Source of the DNA: Neobacillus sp. YX16
GTDB taxonomy: Bacteria > Bacillota > Bacilli > Bacillales > Cytobacillaceae
DNA length: 64,000 nt
Assembly: GCF_030123505.1 (NCBI RefSeq)
Contig: NZ_CP126115.1
Span: forward strand, 5,036,001 to 5,100,000
Direction of reading: 5' to 3'
The position numbers and the translations under genes were made by a program. The stretch's first letter is position 1. Each line of letters opens with the position of its first letter. This document shows positions 34,976 to 43,088 of the stretch, one piece after another. The notes beneath the pieces are model-generated. The model worked only from the letters and a program-made list of their open reading frames with translations, did not search any database and had not been told where the DNA came from.

Positions 34976-35096
34976 GGAAAAGCGGAAGCGCCTTGTACAG
35001 CCCCGACAAGCGCTAAAGGGCCTGACGATGAAGTCGTTCTTTGACTTCAACGTTGGGACCGAAGCGCCTCGAGGGGCTAGGCGCTGCAGCTAGACA
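34976..35096 (+). repeat. Structured element B, copy 1, nested in element A
   Basis: A 121-bp GC-rich element starting AAAAGCGGAAGCGCCTTG and ending GGCGCTGCAGCTAGAC. Its centre is a hairpin GAAGTC-GTTCTTT-GACTTC. The same layout recurs at 57759-57933 and 58237-58356. Element A sequence resumes immediately after it. Confidence 0.7.
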
Positions 35097-35190
35097 GGCT
35101 TCCCGAACCGCCTGCGGAAAGCGAAGCGCCTCGGGACAGGCAGAGACCGCCTGTCCCTGCGGTGATTATTCGAAGAAGCATTCCTTAGTG
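35097..35190 (+). repeat. Structured element A, copy 2, right part
   Basis: Runs from GCTTCCCGAACCGCCTGCGG to ATTCCTTAGTGGAGC and is nearly identical to the reverse complement of 28930-29005, including GCGGAAAGCGAAG, AGACCGCCTGTCCCTG and GGTGATTATTC. It contains no gene. Confidence 0.8.
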
Positions 35191-35227
35191 GAGCACAAAT
35201 CAAAAGCCCAATTTAACACAGCCAATA

Positions 35228-35275
35228 AAAAAAACCTAGCTCCTGCTAGTTAATAGCATGGGGCTAGGTTTTTTA
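35228..35275 (-). terminator. Terminator after yugI
   Basis: AAAAAACCTAGC and GCTAGGTTTTTT arms with an inner GCTAGT/AGCATG bulge region. Confidence 0.85.
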
Positions 35276-35282
35276 ATTTTTA

Positions 35283-35687
35283 TTATTTCTTGATTAAATC
35301 TTCACGTTGAGATTGGTCAATCCATTCTTGCAGCTTATCCTTTAAAGTGTTAAAGCCTTGTTGTCCTTCAACTTCAGGTACGATAGCAGCAGCTTGACGC
35401 TTACGAGGTTTCTTTGGTTTAGCAACAGCCTGTTGAACAGGAGCTTCTTCCGTTGCACGAATAGATAAACCAATTTTCCCAGCATTTTCATCAATTGACA
35501 ATACTTTTACATTAACTTCATCTCCAACTTTGAGATGTTCGTTAATGTCTTTTACATAACCATGTGTGATTTCTGAAATATGCACAAGACCTTGTGTATT
35601 TTCATCTAATGCTATGAACGCACCATATGGTTGAATTCCAGTTACTTTACCTGTTACTACACTTCCAGTTTCGATCTTTTCTGTCAT
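35283..35687 (-). CDS. yugI: S1-domain general stress protein 13
   Basis: A 134-aa RNA-binding protein. Residues 1-75 are one S1 domain (GSVVTGKVTGIQPYGAFIAL, GLVHISEITHGYVKDINEHL, VKVLSIDENAGKIGLSIR); the tail is basic (KPKKPRKRQAA) then helical. It matches B. subtilis YugI (GSP13), a ribosome-associated stress protein. AGGAGTG precedes the ATG. Its own terminator follows. Confidence 0.93.
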   Translation of the reverse strand: MTEKIETGSVVTGKVTGIQPYGAFIALDENTQGLVHISEITHGYVKDINEHLKVGDEVNVKVLSIDENAGKIGLSIRATEEAPVQQAVAKPKKPRKRQAAAIVPEVEGQQGFNTLKDKLQEWIDQSQREDLIKK

Positions 35688-35891
35688 GAAAACACTCCTA
35701 AGAAATAATTATTTTATCTTCTATATACGCAATAAGAAATTATAGCACATTCTAAACATATAATCAAAAAAGGTTTTCCTCAGGAAGGGAGAGAAAACGT
35801 TAACATAATGTTCAAATAGGATTTTTCCCAGAAAAAAGAAATTTATGTTAGAATAAAAATGAGGTAATGTCTTTGTGGGAGAGGTGATCAT

Positions 35892-36107
35892 ATGAATACA
35901 ATTGGCAGTACGATAAAAACTTATCGAGAACACTTGAAACTGACAAAAGAGGAATTGGCACAAAAAATTAGAGTAGGAATTCACACAATCGAAAAATATG
36001 AATCTGGCGAACAAATTCCAAGTACTCAAACACTTTTAAAATTGTCTACCGTTCTTGACATCCCTGCATCTGAACTATCTTTAGACCAACTCGATAAACA
36101 CATATAA
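35892..36107 (+). CDS. Small XRE-family DNA-binding protein
   Basis: A 71-aa protein that is a single HTH_3 domain (IKTYREHLKLTKEELAQKI, GIHTIEKYESGEQIPSTQTL). GAGAGGTGATC lies ahead of the ATG. No effector domain; probably a dimeric repressor. Targets unknown. Confidence 0.82.
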   Translation: MNTIGSTIKTYREHLKLTKEELAQKIRVGIHTIEKYESGEQIPSTQTLLKLSTVLDIPASELSLDQLDKHI

Positions 36108-36189
36108 TTTTTATCATGATTGTATAAAGTAAGCAAAAATGGGAAATCATTAATTTATAAGCTTTCTAGTATTCCCCCCTTTTTTGAAG

Positions 36190-36225
36190 TGGACAACCTA
36201 ATAAGGTGTGTCCTCTTTTTTTTGA
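36190..36225 (+). terminator. Terminator after the XRE gene
   Basis: GGACAACC-TAATAA-GGTGTGTCC imperfect stem followed by a T-run. Confidence 0.65.
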
Positions 36226-36309
36226 AAAAAATGCAGGAATACGTGTGAAATAACAGGCGACTGGAGAAATTATTATTACGAATAAATCAATAGAAGGTGG
36301 GTTGAATAC

Positions 36310-37134
36310 GTGGAAGAGAAGGTTTTTTACCGTAACCAGCTAGTGAATGATATTAATATTTATTATGAGTTTTATCCAAATCCTAATTCCGAAAAGACAC
36401 TAGTCCTGCTTCATGGATTTCTTTCCTCCACTTTTAGCTATCGAAGATTGATTCCCCTTTTAAATAAAGAATATCAAGTCGTTTCCATTGACCTCCCTCC
36501 TTTTGGAAAGAGCGGGAAAAGTAATAATTTTATTTATTCTTATCGTAATCTTGCTCAAACGGTTATTCAGCTCATTTCTACACTTGAACTAAAAGAAATT
36601 ACTCTTATCGGTCATTCAATGGGCGGACAAATTGTTCTCAATATCCTGCATCAACAGCCCGATTTAGCACAAAAGGCAGTCCTGCTTTGCAGTTCATCTT
36701 ATTCCAAACGTTCAAAACTGCCATTAATTATTGGAAGTTATATTCCTTATTTTCATCTATATGTAAAGTTTTTTCTTGCACGTTCAGGTATCATGCAAAA
36801 TCTTCAAAATGTTGTTCATGACCATTCCTTAATTAGTGATGAGATGCTTTTTGGCTATTTACAGCCTTTTTTAAAGGATGAAATTTTCCTTGCCTTAACA
36901 AGAATGATTCGAGACCATGAAGGCGACCTCTCAACGGTAGTACTCAATCAAATTGCCCATCCATGTTTATTAATTTGGGGTGAGTATGATAAAGTTGTCC
37001 CATTATCAGTTGGGAAGCGCTTGAAAAATGATTTAAGGGAATCTGAACTGGTTATTTTGAGGGAAACGGGTCATTTAGTTCCTGAGGAACGTCCTGATGA
37101 TGTTTTTCAGCATATTAAACAATTCTTGGCATAA
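36310..37134 (+). CDS. yugF: Alpha/beta hydrolase
   Basis: A 274-aa hydrolase of the alpha/beta fold with a complete triad: nucleophile serine in LIGHSMGGQI, aspartate in LIWGEYDKVVP and histidine in RETGHLVPEERP; the oxyanion loop is VLLHGFLSS. No signal peptide. GTG start after AGAAGGTGGG. Synteny (next to yugE, near yugI) identifies YugF; substrate unknown. Confidence 0.9.
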   Translation: MEEKVFYRNQLVNDINIYYEFYPNPNSEKTLVLLHGFLSSTFSYRRLIPLLNKEYQVVSIDLPPFGKSGKSNNFIYSYRNLAQTVIQLISTLELKEITLIGHSMGGQIVLNILHQQPDLAQKAVLLCSSSYSKRSKLPLIIGSYIPYFHLYVKFFLARSGIMQNLQNVVHDHSLISDEMLFGYLQPFLKDEIFLALTRMIRDHEGDLSTVVLNQIAHPCLLIWGEYDKVVPLSVGKRLKNDLRESELVILRETGHLVPEERPDDVFQHIKQFLA

Positions 37135-37135
37135 A

Positions 37136-37164
37136 AAAACGACAGCCTTTGCTGTCGTTTTATA
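37136..37164. terminator. Terminator between yugF and yugE
   Basis: AAAACGACAG and CTGTCGTTTT arms between convergent genes. Confidence 0.88.
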
Positions 37165-37423
37165 TTGTACAAGAGTCGTTATCCTTTATTACCATCAGTT
37201 CATTAGCAATTTTCAAGCACTGTTCCATTGGTATTATGCTCTCAAAGGAAAATTCATATATGCTTTGTATTCTTTCTGCTAATGCCTCTGGGTTGTCTAA
37301 CTCATGAATGGCTTGGATGGTATCAGCTATCTCCGTGTCATAATTACCATTCGATAATTTGAAAGGATCCCATTCGTTTAATACGTCCACAAATTGCAAA
37401 TTCGTTTTCATTTCACTTTCCAA
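37160..37423 (-). CDS. yugE: YugE-like protein (DUF1871)
   Basis: An 87-aa helical protein (VDVLNEWDPFKLSNGNYDTE, IQAIHELDNPEALAERIQSI) of the DUF1871 family. The TTG at 37423 is 8 nt after GGAGGAG and gives the family length; the next ATG is four codons later. Function unknown. It is convergent with yugF as in B. subtilis-like gene order. Confidence 0.8.
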   Translation of the reverse strand: MESEMKTNLQFVDVLNEWDPFKLSNGNYDTEIADTIQAIHELDNPEALAERIQSIYEFSFESIIPMEQCLKIANELMVIKDNDSCTI

Positions 37424-37492
37424 TTTACTCTCTCCTCCCTCTGCCTCCCGCACAAATCAACAGAGTTCTAAAACAACAGTTACCTTTAACTT

Positions 37493-37870
37493 TTATTTCA
37501 GAACATACTCTGCAAGTACTGTTTGAAGTTCATAGATATTTAGGTTTTTGTTAAATTGTTTTTGAAGCGGGAGCGCATTGCCTGATATCCAAATTTTTAA
37601 TTCTGCGTCCAAATCGAAGCTTCCCGCCGTCTCAATACTAAAATGGGTAATACTTTTATAGGGGATAGAATGGTACTCAACCTTCTTTCCTGTTAGCCCC
37701 TGCTTATCCACTAAAATCAGTCGTTTATTGGTAAAAATAAATAAATCTCTAATTAACTTATATGCTTTTTCAATTCTTTCATTCACTGCAAGTATTCTAG
37801 CGAATTCTCTTTGTGCATCTGCAGGGTTTACCTCTGCGGCATTTCCCATCATACCATCAAAAAATCCCAT
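37493..37870 (-). CDS. Bacterial PH-domain protein
   Basis: A 125-aa protein matching the bacterial pleckstrin-homology family: LIRDLFIFTNKRLILVDKQG, VEYHSIPYKSITHFSIETAG, LDAELKIWISG. Start at the ATG 37870 (MGFFDGMMGNAAEV), with AAAGGTG 8 nt upstream; a GTG three codons earlier is possible. Function unknown. Confidence 0.82.
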   Translation of the reverse strand: MGFFDGMMGNAAEVNPADAQREFARILAVNERIEKAYKLIRDLFIFTNKRLILVDKQGLTGKKVEYHSIPYKSITHFSIETAGSFDLDAELKIWISGNALPLQKQFNKNLNIYELQTVLAEYVLK

Positions 37871-37936
37871 CAAACCCACACCTTTCCTTGGAACATTCTA
37901 AATTATTATATATGAAAGTTTAACTTACAACCATTG

Positions 37937-39130
37937 CTATTGGACTAGCTCCAACAAATGCTGAAGCATTTGTTCACCTGAAATTAGTGCTTCTCCTCCT
38001 CCCTGAGCAAATGCATCACTTCCGCCGCCCTTACCATTAATGATAGAAAGTGCATTTCCTATTACCTTTTTCATACTTACGTTTTCTGCCGGCCCTCGTG
38101 CACAAACTAGCTGCAGCTTATCTTCATTTTGTGAAACGAATAACACAAAGGTTTCTTCATCCTCTGCAATAATGATTCTGGCTAATTTTTGAAGTTCTTG
38201 AATTGTTTTGTTTTGAAACACACCACTGACAATTCTATTCTCACTTTTACCCTTTTCTAATAAACTTTTTGCTTCATAGTGAAGCAGGGTCTCAACCGAT
38301 TGTTCTAATTCTTTCTCCATTGCTTTACTATTCTCTAGAAGCCGAGTTACTGCCTCCTGCATATCATTTTCAGGAGCATTAAGTAGTATCGTTAGCTCCA
38401 TAAGCACCTTATTTTTTTTGTGAAACTGTTTCAAAATACGATTTCCACAAACAAATTGAACGCGGACTTTTTTCTTTTGTCTTTCCCAGTTTATTATTTT
38501 TATTGCTTGGACCTCCCCCGTTGTTTTCGGATGAGTTCCGCCACAGCCGTTATAATCAAAGTTTGGAATAATTACAAGCCGAATATCCTCTTTTACCTTT
38601 GTCTCTTTTCGCAAATTATAATTGACTAATTCATCTTCTGTGACCCACTTTGTTTCAATTGGTCGATTCTCTAAAATAATCTGGTTGGCTAGTTCCTCTA
38701 CTTTCAAAGCTTCCGATTCCAAAAGATTAACTGTTTCTAAATCTATTGTTAAAGTTTCATTTCCTAAATGGAAGCCGATTGTCTTGTATCCATATAATTG
38801 TTCAAAGGCTGCCGAGAGAATATGTTGGCCTGCATGCTGCTGCATATGGTCAAATCTTCTTTCCCAGTCGATCACACCATAAACGGGAGAGCTTTCAGCA
38901 TGTACTTCGCTTTCAAGGTAATGACGAACTCCCCCCTCTGTTTCCTCCACATTAAGTACTTTAATGTTTTCAATGGTTCCAATATCATGCGGCTGTCCAC
39001 CGCCTGTTGGGTAAAAAGCTGTTTGATCCAACACTATGTAATAATTTCCATCTCTGTCTTTTCCCTGGTCAACTACTTGTGCTGTAAATGATTTTATGTA
39101 AGCATCTTGATAATAAATTTTTTTCCCCAT
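37937..39130 (-). CDS. Alanyl-tRNA editing protein (AlaX-L type)
   Basis: A 397-aa free-standing editing factor that hydrolyses mischarged Ser- or Gly-tRNA(Ala). N-terminal part: FYPTGGGQPHDIG, then the editing-site MQQHAGQHILSAAF (HxxxH) with the second metal pair around NGCGGTHPKTTGEV. C-terminal DHHA1 domain: SIINGKGGGSDAFAQGGG. Length marks the long AlaX form that is AlaRS-like without the catalytic core. GGAGC precedes the ATG. Confidence 0.9.
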   Translation of the reverse strand: MGKKIYYQDAYIKSFTAQVVDQGKDRDGNYYIVLDQTAFYPTGGGQPHDIGTIENIKVLNVEETEGGVRHYLESEVHAESSPVYGVIDWERRFDHMQQHAGQHILSAAFEQLYGYKTIGFHLGNETLTIDLETVNLLESEALKVEELANQIILENRPIETKWVTEDELVNYNLRKETKVKEDIRLVIIPNFDYNGCGGTHPKTTGEVQAIKIINWERQKKKVRVQFVCGNRILKQFHKKNKVLMELTILLNAPENDMQEAVTRLLENSKAMEKELEQSVETLLHYEAKSLLEKGKSENRIVSGVFQNKTIQELQKLARIIIAEDEETFVLFVSQNEDKLQLVCARGPAENVSMKKVIGNALSIINGKGGGSDAFAQGGGEALISGEQMLQHLLELVQ

Positions 39131-39159
39131 GCTTATATGCTCCTAGTTTTTATTTATTA

Positions 39160-39198
39160 AAAAGCCTGTCCCCTCAATTATGAAGAAACAGGCTTGTA
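39160..39198 (-). terminator. Terminator after the SOD-like gene
   Basis: AAGCCTGT and ACAGGCTT arms, T-run on the minus strand. Confidence 0.75.
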
Positions 39199-39259
39199 AG
39201 GTCTAATTTTTTCTTACTTATTTTTTTCGCTGTGAAAAGCCGCCCATTTGTAGATTTCC

Positions 39260-39781
39260 TTATTTCTTATTATCTTTAGAGATTTCACCGCATGCAATCC
39301 TTGCACCAGAATCTCCTTCAGGCTGAGTCATACCATCATCTTTTTCTTCATGAATCACAATGGAGGTTCCATCTTTTGGAAAAAGAGACTTCTTCCCCTC
39401 TTTTAACGTTACATTAGCTGCCATTAATTCTGCCTTTACAGACCCGTCATCCTCTACAATTAAATTAGGAAGGTCACCGGCATGCGAGCCCTTCGGGTGC
39501 AGGAGACCATGCTCTTTATCATCGGGGTTAAGATGTTTGCCAGCTGATTTAAAATCTGGGGCTTTACATTGCCCCTTATCATTAATGTTAAGGGCATGCT
39601 CACCTGGAGGAAGTCCATTTAACTTCAAATATACTTTTACTCCACTTGAAACTTCTTGTAATGTGATGGTTCCAACAGAATCTCCCTTATCATTTACCAT
39701 TTTAACATCAAGTTTTGTAATATCCTTTTCCAAACAACCCGTGAGCAGGATAAGTGGAATCATCATCCAAACTCTCTTCAT
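39260..39781 (-). CDS. Cu/Zn superoxide dismutase-like lipoprotein lacking copper ligands
   Basis: A 173-aa lipoprotein (MIPLILLTGC, Cys16) with a SodC fold. Aligned to SodC, the zinc set is complete: bridging His83, His91, His100 and Asp103 (SHAGDLPNL), plus His144 (IVIHEEKDD). But the HxH copper motif, usually GFHIHEKGDC, reads ALNINDKGQC, with Asn65 and Asn67 in place of both histidines. Cys72 and Cys164 can form the usual disulfide. B. subtilis YojM is a related SOD-like protein also known to have a defective copper site. Dismutase activity is therefore doubtful; a structural or metal-binding envelope role is possible. Confidence 0.85.
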   Translation of the reverse strand: MKRVWMMIPLILLTGCLEKDITKLDVKMVNDKGDSVGTITLQEVSSGVKVYLKLNGLPPGEHALNINDKGQCKAPDFKSAGKHLNPDDKEHGLLHPKGSHAGDLPNLIVEDDGSVKAELMAANVTLKEGKKSLFPKDGTSIVIHEEKDDGMTQPEGDSGARIACGEISKDNKK

Positions 39782-39857
39782 ACGTATCCCCCCAAAATAG
39801 ACATTTTGTCATAGTATCATCTTGGGGAGGAAACTTTATGTAAAAAAAAGAAACAGT

Positions 39858-40073
39858 TTAATGTTCACTGTTTCCTTGACTATGCTGTTGAGACATTATT
39901 TGTTCTTCTAGTTCTTTCGCTTTCATCGCTTCACGTTTAGAGATTTTGATAATGTACCTCATGGTTAAAAAGGCACCGATTAAAAAGATTGTAAACGTAA
40001 TGGCAGCTGGGCCATATTCAGATTTATCTTCAGGAAAGTATAGAAATAATGATATTACAAATGGCTGAAACAT
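39858..40073 (-). CDS. Small membrane protein
   Basis: A 71-aa protein with two hydrophobic stretches (PFVISLFLYF; AITFTIFLIGAFLTMRYIIK) and a charged helical tail (KREAMKAKELEEQIMSQQ). GGGAGAG lies ahead of the ATG. No family recognised. It lies between the SOD-like and cyclophilin genes on the same strand. Confidence 0.65.
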   Translation of the reverse strand: MFQPFVISLFLYFPEDKSEYGPAAITFTIFLIGAFLTMRYIIKISKREAMKAKELEEQIMSQQHSQGNSEH

Positions 40074-40160
40074 TTTTCTCTCCCTTTCTATAAAGGAATG
40101 TCACTAATGATTAATTATAGCAACAAAAATTGCATCCTGCCATTAATTGAATCTTATAAA

Positions 40161-40901
40161 TTATTTCAATACCTTAATACCTTTAATCATCACATCTTTT
40201 TCTGGTTTATCCTTCGGGTCTACAGGAGTTTCGGCAATTTTATCAACTATGTCCATCCCCTCAATCACATGTCCAAAAACAGTATGGCGATTGTCCAGCC
40301 AAGGTGTGCCTCCTAATTCTTCATAGGCCTTAATTACCTCATTTGAAAATCCAGCCTTTTCCATTTCCGTTTTAATTGATGGATCCACTGATTTTTTCTG
40401 AACAATAAAGAATTGACTTCCGTTCGTATTTGCTCCTGAATTAGCCATCGATAAAGCTCCACGTAAATTAAAAAGATTGTTTGAGAATTCATCCTCAAAT
40501 GGCCGTCCGTAAATACTTTCCCCACCGGTTCCATCTCCATTCGGGTCACCACCCTGAATCATGAAGTCATTAATAACCCGGTGAAATATCAAACCATCAT
40601 AATACCCTTCTTCACTATGCTCCAAAAAATTTTCTACTGCTTTTGGAGCATATTCAGGGAATAATTTAATTTTAATGTTTCCCATAGTCGTTTCTATTTC
40701 AACGAGTTTTTCATTTTCAGAAACCTCATTTGAAAGTTGAGGATAACCTGCGTTTGCCACTTGATCGCTCCCTTCCTTTTCCTCTGTTTTCGGAGCAGTA
40801 CTCTTAGGTGCCGCTTCCTCTTTCTCCTTGCTTGTCCCACATCCAGTCAAGACAAGAACTCCAATGATTAACAGTAATAAAAATTGCAAATTCTTTCTCA
40901 T
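40161..40901 (-). CDS. Peptidyl-prolyl cis-trans isomerase lipoprotein (cyclophilin)
   Basis: A 246-aa extracellular folding catalyst. Signal and lipobox VLVLTGC (Cys21), a charged linker rich in Lys/Glu (residues 24-48), then a cyclophilin domain with [37 protein letters not shown] and [23 protein letters not shown] precedes the ATG. B. subtilis PpiB is cytosolic; this is a surface-anchored relative. It is divergent from kapB. Confidence 0.9.
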   Translation of the reverse strand: MRKNLQFLLLLIIGVLVLTGCGTSKEKEEAAPKSTAPKTEEKEGSDQVANAGYPQLSNEVSENEKLVEIETTMGNIKIKLFPEYAPKAVENFLEHSEEGYYDGLIFHRVINDFMIQGGDPNGDGTGGESIYGRPFEDEFSNNLFNLRGALSMANSGANTNGSQFFIVQKKSVDPSIKTEMEKAGFSNEVIKAYEELGGTPWLDNRHTVFGHVIEGMDIVDKIAETPVDPKDKPEKDVMIKGIKVLK

Positions 40902-41001
40902 TTATCATCCCTCCATTTAATTAATTTAACCGATAATTTTGTTTTTTGCACTTCGTTTTTTATATAATAAAGTAAGGTAGTAGAGTGAGGAGGAAAAATT
41001 G

Positions 41002-41382
41002 ATGTCAGAATTGCAGATTGGCGATATCGTTACCGGAATTTATAAAACAGGAAAATATAATGGGGAAATAACCGAAGTTCGTAACCAGCATTATTTAGTA
41101 AGAGTTTTGGCGGTTGTCAAACATCCAATGCAAGGTGATTTACATAATCCAAAAGAAGCGGATGTACTTATTTTCCACGAGAGGAAAGCTCTCTCCTATC
41201 GTGAGCAGGCCAATATCCCAAAACAAATGGTAAAGCCTTTTAAGGAAGAAGTGCCAGACTATCTCGGATCATTAAAACAAGCAGTCGATAAAATGAAAAC
41301 AGACCTTACAGAAAATGCAACCTCTTGGGCAGAAATGAGTTTAAAAAGAATTTCATCTTTAGAAAAAGATTATTTTAAATAA
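41002..41382 (+). CDS. kapB: Kinase-associated protein KapB
   Basis: A 126-aa protein (MSELQIGDIVTGIYKTGKYN, VVKHPMQGDLHNPKEADVLI) matching KapB, which in B. subtilis works with histidine kinase KinB to feed phosphate into the Spo0A relay. The N-terminal beta-barrel region and helical C-terminus are of normal length. ATG at 41002 with GAGGAGG 8 nt upstream; the TTG before it is not needed. In B. subtilis kinB precedes it; here no kinase gene is adjacent. Confidence 0.9.
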   Translation: MSELQIGDIVTGIYKTGKYNGEITEVRNQHYLVRVLAVVKHPMQGDLHNPKEADVLIFHERKALSYREQANIPKQMVKPFKEEVPDYLGSLKQAVDKMKTDLTENATSWAEMSLKRISSLEKDYFK

Positions 41383-41389
41383 ATAATTT

Positions 41390-41420
41390 AAGGCCAAATC
41401 AGTTTGAATGATTTGGCCTT
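41390..41420. terminator. Bidirectional terminator between kapB and kapD
   Basis: AAGGCCAAATCA and TGATTTGGCCTT arms. Confidence 0.9.
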
Positions 41421-42041
41421 TTATGCGAATTCATTTAATAGCTTCGAAAAATCAATGCGGTCACCAATCGTAGTTGGTTTGGGCTTTTCTAAATAGCGTT
41501 TATCCTTTTCAACAAGCCTGAATATATTGTAAGTAGTCAGCGCATCATCTAGTGCCCTGTGATGTCTTCCAGTTCCTTCTTTACCATATTCCTGTACGGC
41601 CTTCCATAATCCTGTTTGATTTTGATCGCCAAAAAACCGCTTATATTCCATTGATAAATCCAACTCTATGGCTTTAAAGGGAAATGCCACACCTGCTTCT
41701 AAACAATTATGCCGAAGAACCTTCATATCCATATTTCCCCAAGTGACGATGGTAGTTTCATACTGGTTATTGAATTCTCCTAACTTTCGGATGAGTTCAT
41801 AAAATGAAATTCCCTGGTCAACCTGCTGCTGTGAAATATGTAAAAATGATTTACAGCGTTCCGTTAGTATTGGGAATTTAAGTGGTGTTACGTAGGAGGA
41901 GAACTGCTCTGTAATTTGATCATCAACAACGGCCACGAGTCCAACCTCAATAATCTCCGCGAAGAAATTCTTCATACGAACATTTCGTTCCGGCATTGTA
42001 AATTCAAAATCAATAAAGATAGTTTGTCTCTTTTCCTTCAT
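41421..42041 (-). CDS. kapD: 3'-5' exonuclease KapD
   Basis: A 206-aa DEDD-family exonuclease. The Exo motifs are IFIDFEFTMPERN (DxE), the middle TWGNMDMKVLRHN, and the third GRHHRALDDALTT (HxxxxxD). KapD influences the KinB sporulation pathway in B. subtilis by an undefined mechanism. AAAGGTGGTG precedes the ATG. It is convergent with kapB. Confidence 0.9.
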   Translation of the reverse strand: MKEKRQTIFIDFEFTMPERNVRMKNFFAEIIEVGLVAVVDDQITEQFSSYVTPLKFPILTERCKSFLHISQQQVDQGISFYELIRKLGEFNNQYETTIVTWGNMDMKVLRHNCLEAGVAFPFKAIELDLSMEYKRFFGDQNQTGLWKAVQEYGKEGTGRHHRALDDALTTYNIFRLVEKDKRYLEKPKPTTIGDRIDFSKLLNEFA

Positions 42042-42217
42042 TCTTTCACCACCTTTTTGACACTTTTCTTACTACCATTATATAAAGAAACATGTACAAA
42101 GTATTGTACTAATTCTCTATATTTCTTACATTATATCATGAAATTGACATAAATTTTTTAAATATTTTTTCAATTGTATTAAAAAAAAGATGGAATAATT
42201 CCCATCTTATTAAAAGG

Positions 42218-42601
42218 TTACTTTTTCAATTTAATAACTGCCATTGTACATCTAGAGATACATATGAGGCGGTCCTTCTCATCTGTAATTTTAATATCCC
42301 AAACCATTGTGGATTTCCCTTTATGTAGGATAGTACCAACTGCTGTAACAATTCCTTCAGTAATAGGTCGAACATGGTTAGCATTAATTTCTAATCCAGC
42401 AGCACCTTCAGTTTCTTTATCTACCAATTCATATGCACCGACACTTGCAACTGTCTCTGCTAATGCCACCGAAGCACCGCCGTGTAACAATCCAAATGGC
42501 TGGCGGGTCCTTTCATCGACGGGCATGGTTGCGATTACTTTTCCAGCTTCTAAATGTGTTATTTCAATACCTAACGTTTCAATTAATGTGTTTTTAATCA
42601 T
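42218..42601 (-). CDS. yuxO: Hotdog-fold thioesterase (YuxO/MenI)
   Basis: A 127-aa PaaI-type thioesterase: RQPFGLLHGGASVALAETVA contains the conserved HGG and the catalytic glutamate, and EINANHVRPITEGIVTAVGT follows. The B. subtilis counterpart YuxO was proposed to hydrolyse 1,4-dihydroxy-2-naphthoyl-CoA in menaquinone synthesis (MenI). Synteny with kapD supports the call. AGGAAGAAAAGG precedes the ATG. Confidence 0.87.
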   Translation of the reverse strand: MIKNTLIETLGIEITHLEAGKVIATMPVDERTRQPFGLLHGGASVALAETVASVGAYELVDKETEGAAGLEINANHVRPITEGIVTAVGTILHKGKSTMVWDIKITDEKDRLICISRCTMAVIKLKK

Positions 42602-42675
42602 CCTTTTCTTCCTTTCGAATTCATTGTTTGTATCTGTATATTCTCTTTCTATAGCTTAATTTCCTTTTATTCTAT

Positions 42676-42709
42676 AAAAAGAAAAAACAGCCTCGAAAGC
42701 TGTTTTTTT
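42676..42709 (-). terminator. Terminator after the coat-like gene
   Basis: AAAAAACAGC and GCTGTTTTTT arms. Confidence 0.85.
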
Positions 42710-42715
42710 AACATC

Positions 42716-42943
42716 TCAATAAAAACCAGGTGCCCCGAATCCAGGGTAACCGTAAAATTGATTGCCATAAAATTGATTGCCATAAAATTGGTTCCCATAA
42801 AACGGGCGAGGATACCCATAAAATGGTCGGGGATAAAATAATGCACTTCCTAATAACCCGCCAACTAAACCACCCAAAAATGGCAGCCCAAAGCCTATAA
42901 ATCTTTGGTTATGTTTAGGATACGAGCTTCGATAATAATACAT
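42716..42943 (-). CDS. Tyr/Gly-rich repeat protein, spore coat-like
   Basis: A 75-aa low-complexity protein. After MYYYRSSYPKHNQRF comes a Gly-rich hydrophobic stretch (GFGLPFLGGLVGGLLG), then PRPFYG twice and the pentapeptide GNQFY three times, ending in aromatic/Gly repeats. Tyr- and Gly-rich repeat proteins are common in spore coats of bacilli, where tyrosines are cross-linked. AGGAGGTTTGGC precedes the ATG. The pentapeptides come from three nearly identical 15-bp units. Function inferred from composition only. Confidence 0.7.
   Translation of the reverse strand: MYYYRSSYPKHNQRFIGFGLPFLGGLVGGLLGSALFYPRPFYGYPRPFYGNQFYGNQFYGNQFYGYPGFGAPGFY
42752..42796 (-). repeat. Three 15-bp in-frame coding repeats
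   Basis: Units at 42752-42766, 42767-42781 and 42782-42796, each about ATAAAATTGATTGCC on the plus strand, encode the GNQFY repeats of the coat-like protein. Near identity at synonymous sites suggests recent slippage. Confidence 0.85.
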
Positions 42944-43019
42944 GCAGCCAAACCTCCTATTCGCTATACTTGCCTACACTACTTCATATGCGAGTAAGGT
43001 GGAGATGGGTTGGGCAAAT

Positions 43020-43042
43020 GGAAAAGCGGAAGCGCCCGTTTA
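43020..43042 (+). repeat. Fragment of structured element B
   Basis: AAAAGCGGAAGCGCCCGTTT resembles the left end of element B only; the rest of the element is absent. The 52-bp array starts about 45 bp further on. Confidence 0.5.
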
Positions 43043-43088
43043 GTGCCGAATATGCTAATAAGTTTTTTATGAACTGTGACTAGGATCC

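Noticed and set aside
34795..35253. Two open frames of about 70 codons on the plus strand
   Set aside because: They lie entirely in the GC-rich repeat elements, lack ribosome sites, and translate both arms of hairpins.
39360..39800. 146-codon plus-strand frame
   Set aside because: Antisense to the SOD-like lipoprotein gene, whose signal peptide and metal motifs are clear on the other strand.
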